DNA of 64,000 nt. Origin: Bacillota bacterium (GTDB lineage Bacteria > Bacillota > Clostridia > Peptostreptococcales > Anaerovoracaceae). The stretch is taken from positions 33,741-97,740 of the forward strand of contig JAFYYP010000030.1 in assembly GCA_017557505.1 (NCBI GenBank), read 5' to 3'. The translations under genes and the position numbers were made by a program. This document shows positions 1 through 7,781 of this stretch, piece after piece. The notes beneath the pieces were generated by a model. The model was not told the origin of the DNA. It saw nothing but the letters and a program-made list of their open reading frames with translations, and did not search any database. How positions within the stretch are numbered: the first letter of the stretch is position 1; each line of letters starts with the position of its first letter.

Positions 1-25
1 AAGGAGGCCGAAGCCTCCTTTTTGC
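1..25. terminator. Hairpin terminator at window edge
   Basis: An 8-bp perfect stem (AAGGAGGC / GCCTCCTT) with a CGAA loop is followed by a T run on the plus strand. On the minus strand it lies just after the flavin reductase stop and is preceded by an A run. It may serve the leftward operon or a rightward gene outside the window. Confidence 0.7.
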
Positions 26-36
26 TTGTCCGGAAC

Positions 37-588
37 TTAGAACTTGTCCGCCAGAGCCGCTGCCTGCGCGCAGCCGTCGGTGTTCGCGATGGCTCCGGCT
101 TCGTTTACGCCGGGCACCAGCACTTCGCCTACCATGTTCCACTGCAGCAGCGCAACCGTGCGCTCCATGGGAATCTTGACGCCGTCCATGACGGAGGGGT
201 CTGCCTCTTCGCAGCAGGTGATGATCGCCGCCGATTTTCCGGCGACCTGTTCTGCCTTGCCTCCAATGAAGAAGGAATACAGTTTATCGATCACGCCCTT
301 GATCTGCGCGGGGATGGAATACCAGTAGACCGGCATGGAGAACACGATGCCGTCCGCTTCCAGGATCGCGGGAGCCATCTTGTTGAAGTCGCCGCCGAAG
401 CTGCAGGCTTCGCCCGTCTTATAGCAGGTGTTGCACGCGTGGCAGAACCCGACGTCCATGTGGGCTGCGTCGAAACGGGTCACGGTGTGGCCTTTCGCCT
501 CCGCCGCCTTGATGAAAGCCTCGGTCATGGCAAAGGTGTTGCCGTTGTTTCTGGGGCTGCCGGTGATCACTACGATTTTCTTGCTCAT
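37..588 (-). CDS. NAD(P)H-dependent FMN reductase / iron-sulfur flavoprotein-like
   Basis: A 183-residue flavodoxin-fold protein of the FMN_red family, probably a cytoplasmic flavin-dependent oxidoreductase. The phosphate-binding loop GSPRNNGNT is at residues 10-18. A cysteine cluster follows (C49, C52, C55, C62), spaced as in iron-sulfur flavoproteins of anaerobes. The PVYWYSIPAQIKGVIDK segment near residue 86 is the usual flavin and dimer region. GGAG lies 8 bases before the ATG. It is the last gene of a five-gene leftward operon, so it may supply or remove electrons for the SDR and FAH-family steps; that link is inferred from position. Whether an Fe-S cluster is bound cannot be seen. Confidence 0.85.
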   Translation of the reverse strand: MSKKIVVITGSPRNNGNTFAMTEAFIKAAEAKGHTVTRFDAAHMDVGFCHACNTCYKTGEACSFGGDFNKMAPAILEADGIVFSMPVYWYSIPAQIKGVIDKLYSFFIGGKAEQVAGKSAAIITCCEEADPSVMDGVKIPMERTVALLQWNMVGEVLVPGVNEAGAIANTDGCAQAAALADKF

Positions 589-636
589 TTGTTTTCTCCT
601 TTTATGAAAAATGGGTTCAGGGACTGAAACTGTCTA

Positions 637-1431
637 TCAATAAGCTGTCGTCATGGCGCCGTCGTCCAGGAAAGCCTGTCCGCTGACGCTGCCGTTGGCA
701 GGGCTGATCAGGAAGACCGCGGTGCGGCCGTATTCGTCCGTGGACTGATAGCGGCGCTGAGGGAAGTTCGCGCTGTCTTTCTTCGTGTATTCCTCTTCGG
801 TAAGGCCAATCTTTTCGCCGCGGATGCCATTCAGGTACTTGATGCGGTCGGTGTAGATGCGGCCGGGTCCCATGGTGTTCACCAGGATGCCGAAGGGACC
901 GAATTCGCGGGCCATGGTCTTGCTCATACCGACGACGCCCATGCGGAACGTGTTGGACAGGATGAGGTTGTCGAGCGCGCTCTTGATAGAAGAGGACGTG
1001 CTGTTGAGGATGCGGCCTTCGCCGGCCTTTTTCATGTAGGGCAGCGCCGCGCGGATGGACGTCACGTAGCTGTGCAGGCACTTCTGATAACCGTCCGCCC
1101 AGTCGTCTTCCGTCAGAGCCTCGAAGGAACCGGCCTTCGGCCCGGGGCAGTGATTGACCAGCGCGTAGATGCCGCCCAGCTGCGCAGCGACATCGTCGAT
1201 CATCTTCGTGATGCTGGCGTCGTCCAGCACATCGTAGAAGAAGCAGTAGGGCCTGTTGCCCGTTTCCTTCTCGATATCCGCCTGCGCTTTTTCCAGATCT
1301 TCTTTGAATGCAGGCGCGGTCGTGATCGCGACCTTCGCACCCTCCCTGGCGGCTTCCGTGGCGATGCCTTTACCGATGCCTGCTGCAGAAGAAAGAACGA
1401 CGACGACTTTATCTTTTAAACCGAGATCCAT
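637..1431 (-). CDS. Atypical short-chain dehydrogenase/reductase
   Basis: A 264-residue Rossmann-fold protein of the SDR family. The glycine motif reads SSAAGIGKG (residues 14-22) and the VNHCPGP stretch near residue 92 replaces the usual NNAG. The classical catalytic YxxxK is absent: aligning on the downstream GVVGMSK and VNTMGPG blocks puts S159 where Tyr is expected and R163 where Lys is expected. A subgroup of SDRs with this SNxxR pattern is known, so it is probably a real family with altered chemistry and not a decayed gene. AAGGAGG sits 8 bases before the ATG. It lies between the FAH-family gene and the flavin reductase. The substrate is unknown. Confidence 0.85.
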   Translation of the reverse strand: MDLGLKDKVVVVLSSAAGIGKGIATEAAREGAKVAITTAPAFKEDLEKAQADIEKETGNRPYCFFYDVLDDASITKMIDDVAAQLGGIYALVNHCPGPKAGSFEALTEDDWADGYQKCLHSYVTSIRAALPYMKKAGEGRILNSTSSSIKSALDNLILSNTFRMGVVGMSKTMAREFGPFGILVNTMGPGRIYTDRIKYLNGIRGEKIGLTEEEYTKKDSANFPQRRYQSTDEYGRTAVFLISPANGSVSGQAFLDDGAMTTAY

Positions 1432-1446
1432 AGTATTTACCTCCTT

Positions 1447-1465
1447 GGGACAAAGAACCGTCCCC
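1447..1465. repeat. GGGAC/GTCCC intergenic repeat copy
   Basis: A short palindromic element (GGGAC stem, 8-base AT-rich loop, GTCCC) lies in the 39-bp gap between the FAH-family and SDR genes. Its minus-strand core GGGGACGGTTC is shared with the hairpin at 45151-45177, and the GGGGACGG part with the one at 5421-5444, which suggests a dispersed repeat family. Confidence 0.5.
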
Positions 1466-1470
1466 GACTC

Positions 1471-2385
1471 CTAACGCTTTTTCAGATCCACGACCGGGTT
1501 GACGAGGGGTTTCATCTCGAAACCATCCGGCCCTGTGATGCGGCACTCCGCGATATCGCCGTCCGCCAGGGGGAAGGCCCTGGGCGTTCCCGTGGACAGC
1601 ACGTCGCCCGCGTACCAGCCCTGGATGCTGCTGTGCAGCGAGACCAGGCGGGCAGGGCGGTGGGTCATGTTGGCGACCACGTTCTTCGCGTACACTTCGC
1701 CGTTGTGCACGCTCTGCACCTCCAGCTTCATCACGTCCGGCACCTCGTCCGGGGTCACGAGCTGGGGACCGAAGGAGAAGAACGTGGGGAAATTCTTGAC
1801 GATCGTCAGGTAGCGGGGATTGCCCTGCACGTATTCGTTGCCCTTCAGGATGGACTCCTCCGTCATGTCGAGGATGGTGGTGTATCCCGCGACCGCGTCC
1901 AGCCAGTCCTCTTCGGGGACGTCCCTGCAGTCCTTGCCCATGATGACGCCCAGTTCCGCTTCCGCCGTGGTGCGGCAGGCTTCCTTCAGCTTCGGCAGGC
2001 AGATGTCGTCTCCGGGGCCGACGAGGGTGTCCGCCATCTTGAAGAAGCTGCCGGGAAAGCCCTGGGGCGCCGCCATACCGATGTCGCCGGCGTGATCCAC
2101 GTAGTTCAGGCCGATGCCGAAGATGCGCTTCGGATTGCGGTACAGGGGGCCGTAGACGACCTCTGCCTCAGGAATGACCCCGGGAATGCTCTCCAGTTCC
2201 TCTTTGCCGCCTTCGTTGTACCATGCCGTCAGGGGCTTCAGTTCCTGGGAGGCGATCAGCTCGAACAGATCTTCCTTCCAGGACGTGCCCTTGCAGGCGT
2301 TCAGGCAGGCGATGGGGAGGACGCCTGTTTTCGTCACGATCGCAGCGGTCTCCCCGCCGCCGCGTTTTATGGTTGCAAGTCTCAT
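1471..2385 (-). CDS. Fumarylacetoacetate hydrolase family protein
   Basis: A 304-residue protein of the FAH family, metal-dependent enzymes that hydrolyse, decarboxylate or isomerise 2-oxo acid intermediates of aromatic and related catabolism. Family landmarks are FGIGLNYVDHAG, the acidic metal-site region TAEAELGVIMG, and SLHSSIQGWYAGDVLSTGTP near the C-terminus. The ATG at 2385 was chosen because GAAGGAG lies 8 bases upstream and MRLATIKRGG matches the family N-terminus; a longer frame reaching 2436 is upstream read-through. The start overlaps the aminotransferase stop as ATGA, so translation is probably coupled. The exact substrate is not evident. Confidence 0.88.
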   Translation of the reverse strand: MRLATIKRGGGETAAIVTKTGVLPIACLNACKGTSWKEDLFELIASQELKPLTAWYNEGGKEELESIPGVIPEAEVVYGPLYRNPKRIFGIGLNYVDHAGDIGMAAPQGFPGSFFKMADTLVGPGDDICLPKLKEACRTTAEAELGVIMGKDCRDVPEEDWLDAVAGYTTILDMTEESILKGNEYVQGNPRYLTIVKNFPTFFSFGPQLVTPDEVPDVMKLEVQSVHNGEVYAKNVVANMTHRPARLVSLHSSIQGWYAGDVLSTGTPRAFPLADGDIAECRITGPDGFEMKPLVNPVVDLKKR

Positions 2386-3569
2386 CTGCACGTCTCCTTC
2401 TTCAACGTTTCCACGGCGTCCTTCAGACGCGCGCATCCTTCTGCGATGTTTTCATAGCTGTTGGCGAAGGACATCCGCAGATATCCTTCTCCGCCCGGGC
2501 CGAACACGTCTCCGGGCACGAGCGCGATCTTCGCGTTCTCCAGCAGATAGTCCGCCAGTTCTGCGGACTTCTGTCCCAGCGCCTTGCAGTTGATGAAGAT
2601 ATAGAACGCGCCCTTCGGCGAGAGGCAGGACAGCCCGTCGATGGCGTTGATCGCCTTCACCGCATAGTCCCTTCTGCGCTGATATTCCTTCACCATCTCC
2701 CTGACTTCTTCGCCCTCTTCCTGCAGCGCGACGACCGCGGCTGCCTGTCCGAACGATACGGCGCAGGTGGTGTTGTGCTGGTGGAACTTGTTCAGCACCG
2801 GGATATACTCTGCGGGAGCCGCCACATAGCCGAGCCGCCAGCCCGTCATGGAATAGGTTTTGGACAGCCCGTTCATGGTGAAGGTCCGTTCCTTCATGCC
2901 CGGCAGGGACGCGATGCTCACGTGCTCCGTTCCGTCGTAGATCAGCCGCTCGTAGACTTCGTCGGAAATGACCAGAAGATTCTTTTCGATGGCCAGATCC
3001 GCAAGTTTCTGCAGGACTTCCCGGCAGAGCACGCCGCCGGTGGGGTTGTTCGGGGTCACGAGGACGATGGCGCGGGTCTTCGCGGTGACCTTGGACCGGA
3101 TCTCCTCCAGATCCAGCTGATATCCGTTTTCTTCCTTCAGTTCGTAGGAGACCGGCACCGCGTTCAGGAAAGCGGGCACGTTGCGGTAGTTGATCCAGAC
3201 AGGGTCGGGCACCAGAAGTTCGTCGCCTTCTTCCAGGATCGCAGCTAGGACGGCGAACACTGCCTCGGACAGCCCTGCCGTCACCAGGATCTCCTCCGCC
3301 TTGTAATCCAGGCCGTTCTCCCGCTTCAGCTTCTCCGCGATGGCCTGCCGCAGCTCCATTTTGCCGAAGTTGGAGGTGTAGAACACGTCGCCGCTTCGCA
3401 GCGCTTCGATCGCCGCTTTTTTAATGTATTCCGGCGTGTCGAAATCCGGCCTCCCGATCTCGAAATGGATCACCGTTTCGCCGGCGCGTTCCATGGCCAG
3501 CGCCTTTTCGTTCACCCTGCGGATGCCGGAAGGCGCCATCCGCTCCATGCGGGATGCAATTGCGGGCAT
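2382..3569 (-). CDS. Pyridoxal-phosphate aminotransferase, class I/II
   Basis: A 395-residue fold-type I aminotransferase of the aspartate aminotransferase superfamily. The PLP lysine is K237 in SKTYSMTGWRLGY. N175 of PNNPTG, D203 of ISDEVY and R245 are the expected cofactor contacts, and a YLRMSF stretch near the C-terminus supplies the carboxylate-binding arginine. The ATG at 3569 overlaps the amidotransferase stop by one base (TGATG), with GAGG about 7 bases upstream. The open frame runs on to 3917 but that part is not protein-like. With the C26 amidotransferase upstream and the FAH-family hydrolase downstream, it probably works on an amino acid released in the same pathway. Substrate unknown. 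Confidence 0.9.
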   Translation of the reverse strand: MPAIASRMERMAPSGIRRVNEKALAMERAGETVIHFEIGRPDFDTPEYIKKAAIEALRSGDVFYTSNFGKMELRQAIAEKLKRENGLDYKAEEILVTAGLSEAVFAVLAAILEEGDELLVPDPVWINYRNVPAFLNAVPVSYELKEENGYQLDLEEIRSKVTAKTRAIVLVTPNNPTGGVLCREVLQKLADLAIEKNLLVISDEVYERLIYDGTEHVSIASLPGMKERTFTMNGLSKTYSMTGWRLGYVAAPAEYIPVLNKFHQHNTTCAVSFGQAAAVVALQEEGEEVREMVKEYQRRRDYAVKAINAIDGLSCLSPKGAFYIFINCKALGQKSAELADYLLENAKIALVPGDVFGPGGEGYLRMSFANSYENIAEGCARLKDAVETLKKETCR

Positions 3570-4318
3570 CACTTTTCCTCCTCGTATTTTCTGACCATCT
3601 CCAGGAAGTACCGGGCGATGGGGGTCTCGTCGAACAGGGACTTGTCCCAGACGACGTCCAGTTCCGGGTGCCATTGAGTGGCGATGAAGGGATAGCTCTC
3701 GTGATAGACCGCTTCCGCGATGCAGCTGCTGTCCAGTTCCCGGAGCGTGCCTTCCGCCGCCTGCTTCAGTTTCTCCGGCAGCTGCGCCGGATCCTCGCAC
3801 CAGAGCTGCGCGACGCGCAGGCCCTCGGGAACGGTCCGCAGCGCCTGATGGTGAGCGCTGTTGACGGTCATGGAAGGACCGTACAGTTCTTCGAAGAACG
3901 AGCCAGGAACGGACCACGCTTCGTGATGTCTCAGATCGTCCGGATCGAATTTATGCGCGCCGTTCTTGATGTCCTGGATCGTCTTCGCGCCGAAGAACAT
4001 GCTGACGAACTGCATGCCGCGGCAGATCCCCATAATGGGCATCCGTCTGTCGATCGCCTTCCGGATGATCTCATACTGCACTTTATCCAATTCTTCGTCG
4101 ATCCCTCTGCTCTCCGTATTCTCTTCTCCGCAGTAGGACGGATGGATGTTGGGGATGCCTCCGGGAATGAGCAGACCGCCGCAGCCGTCCAGGTCGGCGG
4201 GATCCAGGCTGCGGAACGCGTCCGCGCCGGCTCTTTTGAGCATCTCCACCGCCATGTCCGCGCAGCCGACGTGCAGTCGCTCCAGGTCTTCTATCGCTCC
4301 TGCAACCATGATCTTCAT
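3569..4318 (-). CDS. Class I glutamine amidotransferase-like, C26 gamma-glutamyl hydrolase family
   Basis: A 249-residue peptidase C26/GATase1-like enzyme of the kind that cleaves gamma-glutamyl amide bonds (PuuD is a known member). The triad is visible: nucleophile C99 in GICRGMQ, H217 and E219 in QWHPE, plus the SAHHQAL substrate-side motif at 155-160. Size fits stand-alone C26 hydrolases. AAAGGAGG precedes the ATG. It is the first gene of the leftward operon, divergent from the LysR gene, so the cluster may deal with gamma-glutamylated amines or amino acids. The specific substrate is inferred only from family. Confidence 0.88.
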   Translation of the reverse strand: MKIMVAGAIEDLERLHVGCADMAVEMLKRAGADAFRSLDPADLDGCGGLLIPGGIPNIHPSYCGEENTESRGIDEELDKVQYEIIRKAIDRRMPIMGICRGMQFVSMFFGAKTIQDIKNGAHKFDPDDLRHHEAWSVPGSFFEELYGPSMTVNSAHHQALRTVPEGLRVAQLWCEDPAQLPEKLKQAAEGTLRELDSSCIAEAVYHESYPFIATQWHPELDVVWDKSLFDETPIARYFLEMVRKYEEEK

Positions 4319-4375
4319 AGGATAAGCCTCCTTTATTGCTGTGATGAAGTGTGTGATAGGCTTGTTTCTGTTTTT

Positions 4376-4381
4376 ATTGTA
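4376..4381 (-). promoter_or_regulatory. Candidate -10 of the leftward catabolic operon
   Basis: On the minus strand TACAAT lies about 58 bases before the amidotransferase ATG, with only a poor -35 (TATTCA at 17 bp). A weak -35 is common for LysR-activated promoters, which would fit control by the divergent LysR protein. Confidence 0.4.
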
Positions 4382-4415
4382 GCAAAGAACCGGCGGTCTG
4401 AATAATACGAATCCC

Positions 4416-4444
4416 TTGCCATGTTATATGTTTTTTCTTATAAT
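4416..4444 (+). promoter_or_regulatory. Sigma-A-type promoter of the LysR gene
   Basis: TTGCCA and TATAAT are separated by 17 bp. The predicted start of transcription falls at about 4451, one base before the ATG at 4452, so the mRNA would have no leader. Confidence 0.65.
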
Positions 4445-4451
4445 GTTGTCG

Positions 4452-5408
4452 ATGAACATCTTATCCGATTACAAAGAATATATTTATGCCGTTTACCGGG
4501 AACGCAGCTTTTCCAAGGCCGCGCAGGTGCTCCACACGTCCCAGCCCTGGCTGAGCGCGAAGGTTAAGGAAGTGGAGCAAACGCTCGGCGCGTCGCTGTT
4601 CGACCGCAGCACGAGTCCTCTTACCGTGACCCCCGCAGGCGAGTACTACGTCGCCCAGGCGCAGAAGATGATGCAGATCGAGGCGGAGATGGACCAGTAC
4701 TTCGAAGAACTGCGGCAGGCTTCCGCGGGGAGGCTGCGCATCGGCAGCTCCATGTTCTTCTGCACCTACGTGCTACCGGCGCTGCTCGCGGGATTTCAGA
4801 AGGATCATCCCGGCGTGACCCTCACATTCGAGGAAGGCGCCACGAAGATTCTGTCGGAAAAACTGCTGCGCGGCGACCTGGACGTGATCCTGGAAGCGGA
4901 AAAACCGGAACAAGCGGGAATACGCTCCCTCCTGTGGGAAAAGGAAGAGATCCTTCTGGCCGTACCTGCCCGCTATGAGATCAACCGGGAATTGGAAGCG
5001 TACCGCTACACTTTCGACGAAGTGCTGAAACGCGACCTCCCCGGCTGCGGAAAGCCTCCCGTACCGCTGGCGCGTTTTGCAGATCAGCCGTTTCTTCTTC
5101 TGGATGAGACCAACGATATCCACGACCGCTGCCTGGCGATCTGCCGGAACGCCGGATTTACGCCTGCTGTCAAACTGCAACTTACCCAGATGATGACAGC
5201 GTACTACCTCGCGTGCGAAGGGCAGGGCGTTTCGATGCTGCGGGCGTCCATCCCCGAATCGGTGACGCCCACGGACAGCGTGGTGTTTTACCAGCTGGAC
5301 GATCCGCTCGCCGTCCGCGACATCTATCTGTCCTACGTGAGGCTGCGGGACAGCAATCTGAAGAAACAGCTCATCGGCTATCTGGAAGACAGAGCGGAAA
5401 AGATCTGA
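4452..5408 (+). CDS. LysR family transcriptional regulator
   Basis: A 318-residue LysR-type regulator. The N-terminal winged helix-turn-helix (FSKAAQVLHTSQPWLSAKVK) is followed by a linker helix and a periplasmic-binding-protein-like effector domain starting near residue 90 (GRLRIGSS). Several in-frame starts exist (4416, 4428, 4443, 4446, 4452). The first three lie within the promoter and 4446 lies just after the -10. I chose 4452 because MNILSDYKEYIY begins like the family and transcription should start next to it. There is no Shine-Dalgarno sequence, which fits a leaderless mRNA. It is divergent from the amidotransferase operon and probably controls it in response to a pathway intermediate. 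Confidence 0.9.
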   Translation: MNILSDYKEYIYAVYRERSFSKAAQVLHTSQPWLSAKVKEVEQTLGASLFDRSTSPLTVTPAGEYYVAQAQKMMQIEAEMDQYFEELRQASAGRLRIGSSMFFCTYVLPALLAGFQKDHPGVTLTFEEGATKILSEKLLRGDLDVILEAEKPEQAGIRSLLWEKEEILLAVPARYEINRELEAYRYTFDEVLKRDLPGCGKPPVPLARFADQPFLLLDETNDIHDRCLAICRNAGFTPAVKLQLTQMMTAYYLACEGQGVSMLRASIPESVTPTDSVVFYQLDDPLAVRDIYLSYVRLRDSNLKKQLIGYLEDRAEKI

Positions 5409-5420
5409 GGAACAATAAAA

Positions 5421-5448
5421 CGGGGACGGTTTTCCGTCCCCGTTGTTT
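5421..5448. terminator. Bidirectional hairpin terminator
   Basis: A perfect 10-bp stem (ACGGGGACGG / CCGTCCCCGT) with a TTTT loop lies between the convergent LysR and ABC ATPase genes. There are T-rich bases on the plus side and an A run on the other. The sequence belongs to the GGGGACGG repeat family. Confidence 0.8.
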
Positions 5449-5454
5449 CACGTA

Positions 5455-6195
5455 TCATTTCAGCACTGCCTCCAGCAGGCTCTTCGTGTAGTCGTGCTGC
5501 GGGTGTTCGTACACCTCTTCCACGGGCCCCTGTTCCACGATCTCGCCCTTGTACATCACGACGACGCGGTCGCAGATCGAGTAGCACAGGTTCAAATCAT
5601 GCGTAATGAACAGATAGCTCAGATCCAGCTCGTCGCGCAGGTTCAGCAGCAGCTGCAGGATCTGGCCCTGGATCGAGACGTCCAGCGCAGAGACCGGCTC
5701 GTCTGCCACGACGAAGCGGGGCCTCTGGATGAGCGCTGTCGCGATCGAGACGCGCTGCTTCTGGCCGCCGGACAGTTCGCTCGGTTTGTGCGTGATCAAC
5801 TCGTGCTCGAGACCGACGCGGGTCATCATGTCCAACACGCGGCGCTTGCGTTCGGGCTCGTCGTATTTGCCGAAGATGCGCAGCGGCTCTTCGAGGATCC
5901 AGCCGACCGTCTTGGCCGGGTTCAGGCTTCCGTGCGGGTCCTGGAACACCATCTGCGGGCGCTTCGTGTAGTGCTTGATCTCGCCCGTGATCTCGGCGTC
6001 GTCCAGCATGCCTAAAATGGCCTTCGACATCGTGGATTTGCCGCAGCCCGATTCGCCGACGAGGCCGACGATCTCGCCGTGGTCGATGTAGAACGTGGCG
6101 TTCTTCACGGCCTGGAAATCGCGGCGCTTGCCGAAGACCGTCGAATCCTTGTACACGACGGACAGGTTATTCACTTCGAGCACGCGGTCACTCAT
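5455..6195 (-). CDS. Peptide/nickel ABC importer ATPase, DppF/OppF type
   Basis: A 246-residue nucleotide-binding subunit. It has Walker [10 protein letters not shown], signature [15 protein letters not shown], Walker [13 protein letters not shown] and the H-loop FITHDL. The C-terminus has the [16 protein letters not shown] segment typical of OppF/DppF. It lacks the longer C-terminal Fe-S or cysteine tail found in some family members, so it is on the short side. Its start overlaps the end of the DppD-type gene by 8 bases. It is the last gene of the leftward importer operon and is predicted to energise dipeptide, oligopeptide or nickel uptake with its partner ATPase. Confidence 0.92.
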   Translation of the reverse strand: MSDRVLEVNNLSVVYKDSTVFGKRRDFQAVKNATFYIDHGEIVGLVGESGCGKSTMSKAILGMLDDAEITGEIKHYTKRPQMVFQDPHGSLNPAKTVGWILEEPLRIFGKYDEPERKRRVLDMMTRVGLEHELITHKPSELSGGQKQRVSIATALIQRPRFVVADEPVSALDVSIQGQILQLLLNLRDELDLSYLFITHDLNLCYSICDRVVVMYKGEIVEQGPVEEVYEHPQHDYTKSLLEAVLK

Positions 6196-6979
6196 GGCGT
6201 CTCCTCGTCGGGATGGCAGCCATCAGCTGCCTCGTGTATTCGTCCTTGGGAGCGTTGAAGATGTCCAGCGTCTTACCCTGCTCCACGATATTGCCTTTGT
6301 ACATGACGGCGACGTTCTCGCACAGCTGCTTCACGACCATCAGGTCGTGGGAGATCAGCAGGATGCCCATCTTGTATTCGTCGCTCAGTTCGCGCAGAAG
6401 CTTCAGGATCTTGGCCTGCACGGACACGTCGAGCGCGGTCGTCGGTTCGTCGCAGATCAGCAGTTTCGGGTGGATGATCATGGCGGACGCGATCATGGCG
6501 CGCTGCCGCTGACCCCCGGAAAGCTGATGCGGATATTTGTTGTAGATCTCTTCGGGATTGGGCAGGCCGACGCGGTCGAGCGCGTCGATGGCCATCTTTT
6601 TGCGCACTTCCGGTACGAGATCCGTGTGCAGGCGCAGCACTTCCTCCACCTGGTGGCCCACCTTGATGAGCGGGTTCATGGAGTTCATGGGCTCCTGGAA
6701 GATGACCCCGATGCCCGGTCCCTGGATGGAACGCAGCTTGCTTCTGGAGCAGCGGTGCAGGTCGGTGTCTTCGAAGATGACGTCGCCGGTCACTTCGACG
6801 TTGCTTCTTTCGATGAGGCCGGAAATGGCCATGGCCGTAACGGTCTTGCCGCTGCCGGATTCTCCGACGAGGCCGAGTCTTTCGCCTTCCGCCATGGAGA
6901 ACGTGATGCCGTGCAGGGCTTCCTTGCGGTTGTTCAGGAACGTGACCTTCAGGTCCTTTACGCTCAGCATATCGCCCAT
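6188..6979 (-). CDS. Peptide/nickel ABC importer ATPase, DppD/OppD type
   Basis: A 263-residue ATPase with Walker A GESGSGKT, the DppD-type Q-loop region [13 protein letters not shown], signature [15 protein letters not shown], Walker [12 protein letters not shown] and the H-loop LISHDL. The ATG at 6979 was chosen because GGAGGTGAG lies 4 bases upstream, spanning the end of the permease gene; the frame continuing to 7111 is not family-like. It pairs with the DppF-type ATPase downstream. The usual C-terminal oligopeptide-transporter extension is only partly present ([16 protein letters not shown]). Confidence 0.92.
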   Translation of the reverse strand: MGDMLSVKDLKVTFLNNRKEALHGITFSMAEGERLGLVGESGSGKTVTAMAISGLIERSNVEVTGDVIFEDTDLHRCSRSKLRSIQGPGIGVIFQEPMNSMNPLIKVGHQVEEVLRLHTDLVPEVRKKMAIDALDRVGLPNPEEIYNKYPHQLSGGQRQRAMIASAMIIHPKLLICDEPTTALDVSVQAKILKLLRELSDEYKMGILLISHDLMVVKQLCENVAVMYKGNIVEQGKTLDIFNAPKDEYTRQLMAAIPTRRRHE

Positions 6980-6980
6980 G

Positions 6981-7778
6981 CTACTCACCTCCCATGCCTT
7001 CGGACAGCAGTCCGAATCCCAGGATGAGCAGGATGATGGCCACGCCTGTGAAGATGGCGTACCACGGCGCCTGGAACAGGTACCCCTGCGCTTCGGACAG
7101 CATGCGGCCAAGACTGGGGTCGGGAGGCTGCACGCCCATGCCCAGATAGCTCATGGACGCTTCGGACAGCACGGCGTTGTTGAAGCCGATGGCGACCGAA
7201 GACAGCAGCACCGGAATGATGTTCGGCATGATATGGATGAACAGGATGCGCATGTCGCCGGCTCCCATGAGCTTGGCGTTGCGCACGTAATCCGTATTCT
7301 TCTGTTTGGCGACTTCGGTGCGCACGATGCGCGCGAAGCTGGGGATGAACAGCAGGCCCAAAGCGAGGATGATGTTGTATTTGCCCTTGCCTAAGATCGC
7401 GATCATGACGAGGGCCAGCAGGATGCTCGGAAAGGCGAGGATGCTGTCCGCGATGCGCATCAGGATCTCGTCGAGTAAGCCGCCGTAATAGCCGGTGAGA
7501 CCTCCGATGATGAGCCCGACGACGAGGCCGATCGCGACGGTAGCCGCAGCGATCAGGAACGTGGCGCCGGCGCCCTGCACGACGCGCGAAAAGATGTCGC
7601 GGCCGAAATTATCCGTGCCGAACCAGTGCGCGGCGCTCGGTCCCTGCAGCTTCTCCGAGCCGCTCATGGCGTTCGGGTCGTAGGGGGTCCAGAACAGTCC
7701 GATGAGGATCACGAGCACCATCAGTCCCGTGATGATCAGGCCGGCTTTGAAGTTTTTATCCTTCAGGTAATGCTTCAT
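6981..7778 (-). CDS. Peptide/nickel ABC importer permease, DppC type
   Basis: A 265-residue inner permease with an N-terminal membrane segment (GLIITGLMVLVILIGLFW) and the DppC hallmark GTDNFGRDIFSRVVQGA. The EAA loop that contacts the ATPases (VRNAKLMGAGDMRILFIHIMP) follows. About six hydrophobic segments are visible, as in the family. It lies 3 bases after the DppB-type gene and just before the DppD-type ATPase, so all four are one transport unit. Confidence 0.92.
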   Translation of the reverse strand: MKHYLKDKNFKAGLIITGLMVLVILIGLFWTPYDPNAMSGSEKLQGPSAAHWFGTDNFGRDIFSRVVQGAGATFLIAAATVAIGLVVGLIIGGLTGYYGGLLDEILMRIADSILAFPSILLALVMIAILGKGKYNIILALGLLFIPSFARIVRTEVAKQKNTDYVRNAKLMGAGDMRILFIHIMPNIIPVLLSSVAIGFNNAVLSEASMSYLGMGVQPPDPSLGRMLSEAQGYLFQAPWYAIFTGVAIILLILGFGLLSEGMGGE

Positions 7779-7781
7779 AGC

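Noticed and set aside
22-627. A 201-codon frame on the plus strand opposite the flavin reductase
   Set aside because: It is antisense to a gene with clear family motifs and its protein is Arg/His-rich without any recognisable fold. The same holds for many long antisense frames in this GC-rich window, such as 12652-15024, 15794-17797, 19922-21976, 23431-25278, 43025-45022 and 60498-62732.
3570-3917. A 116-residue N-terminal extension of the aminotransferase
   Set aside because: It overlaps the amidotransferase gene in another frame, is Arg/Gly-rich, and the family start with a ribosome site is at 3569.
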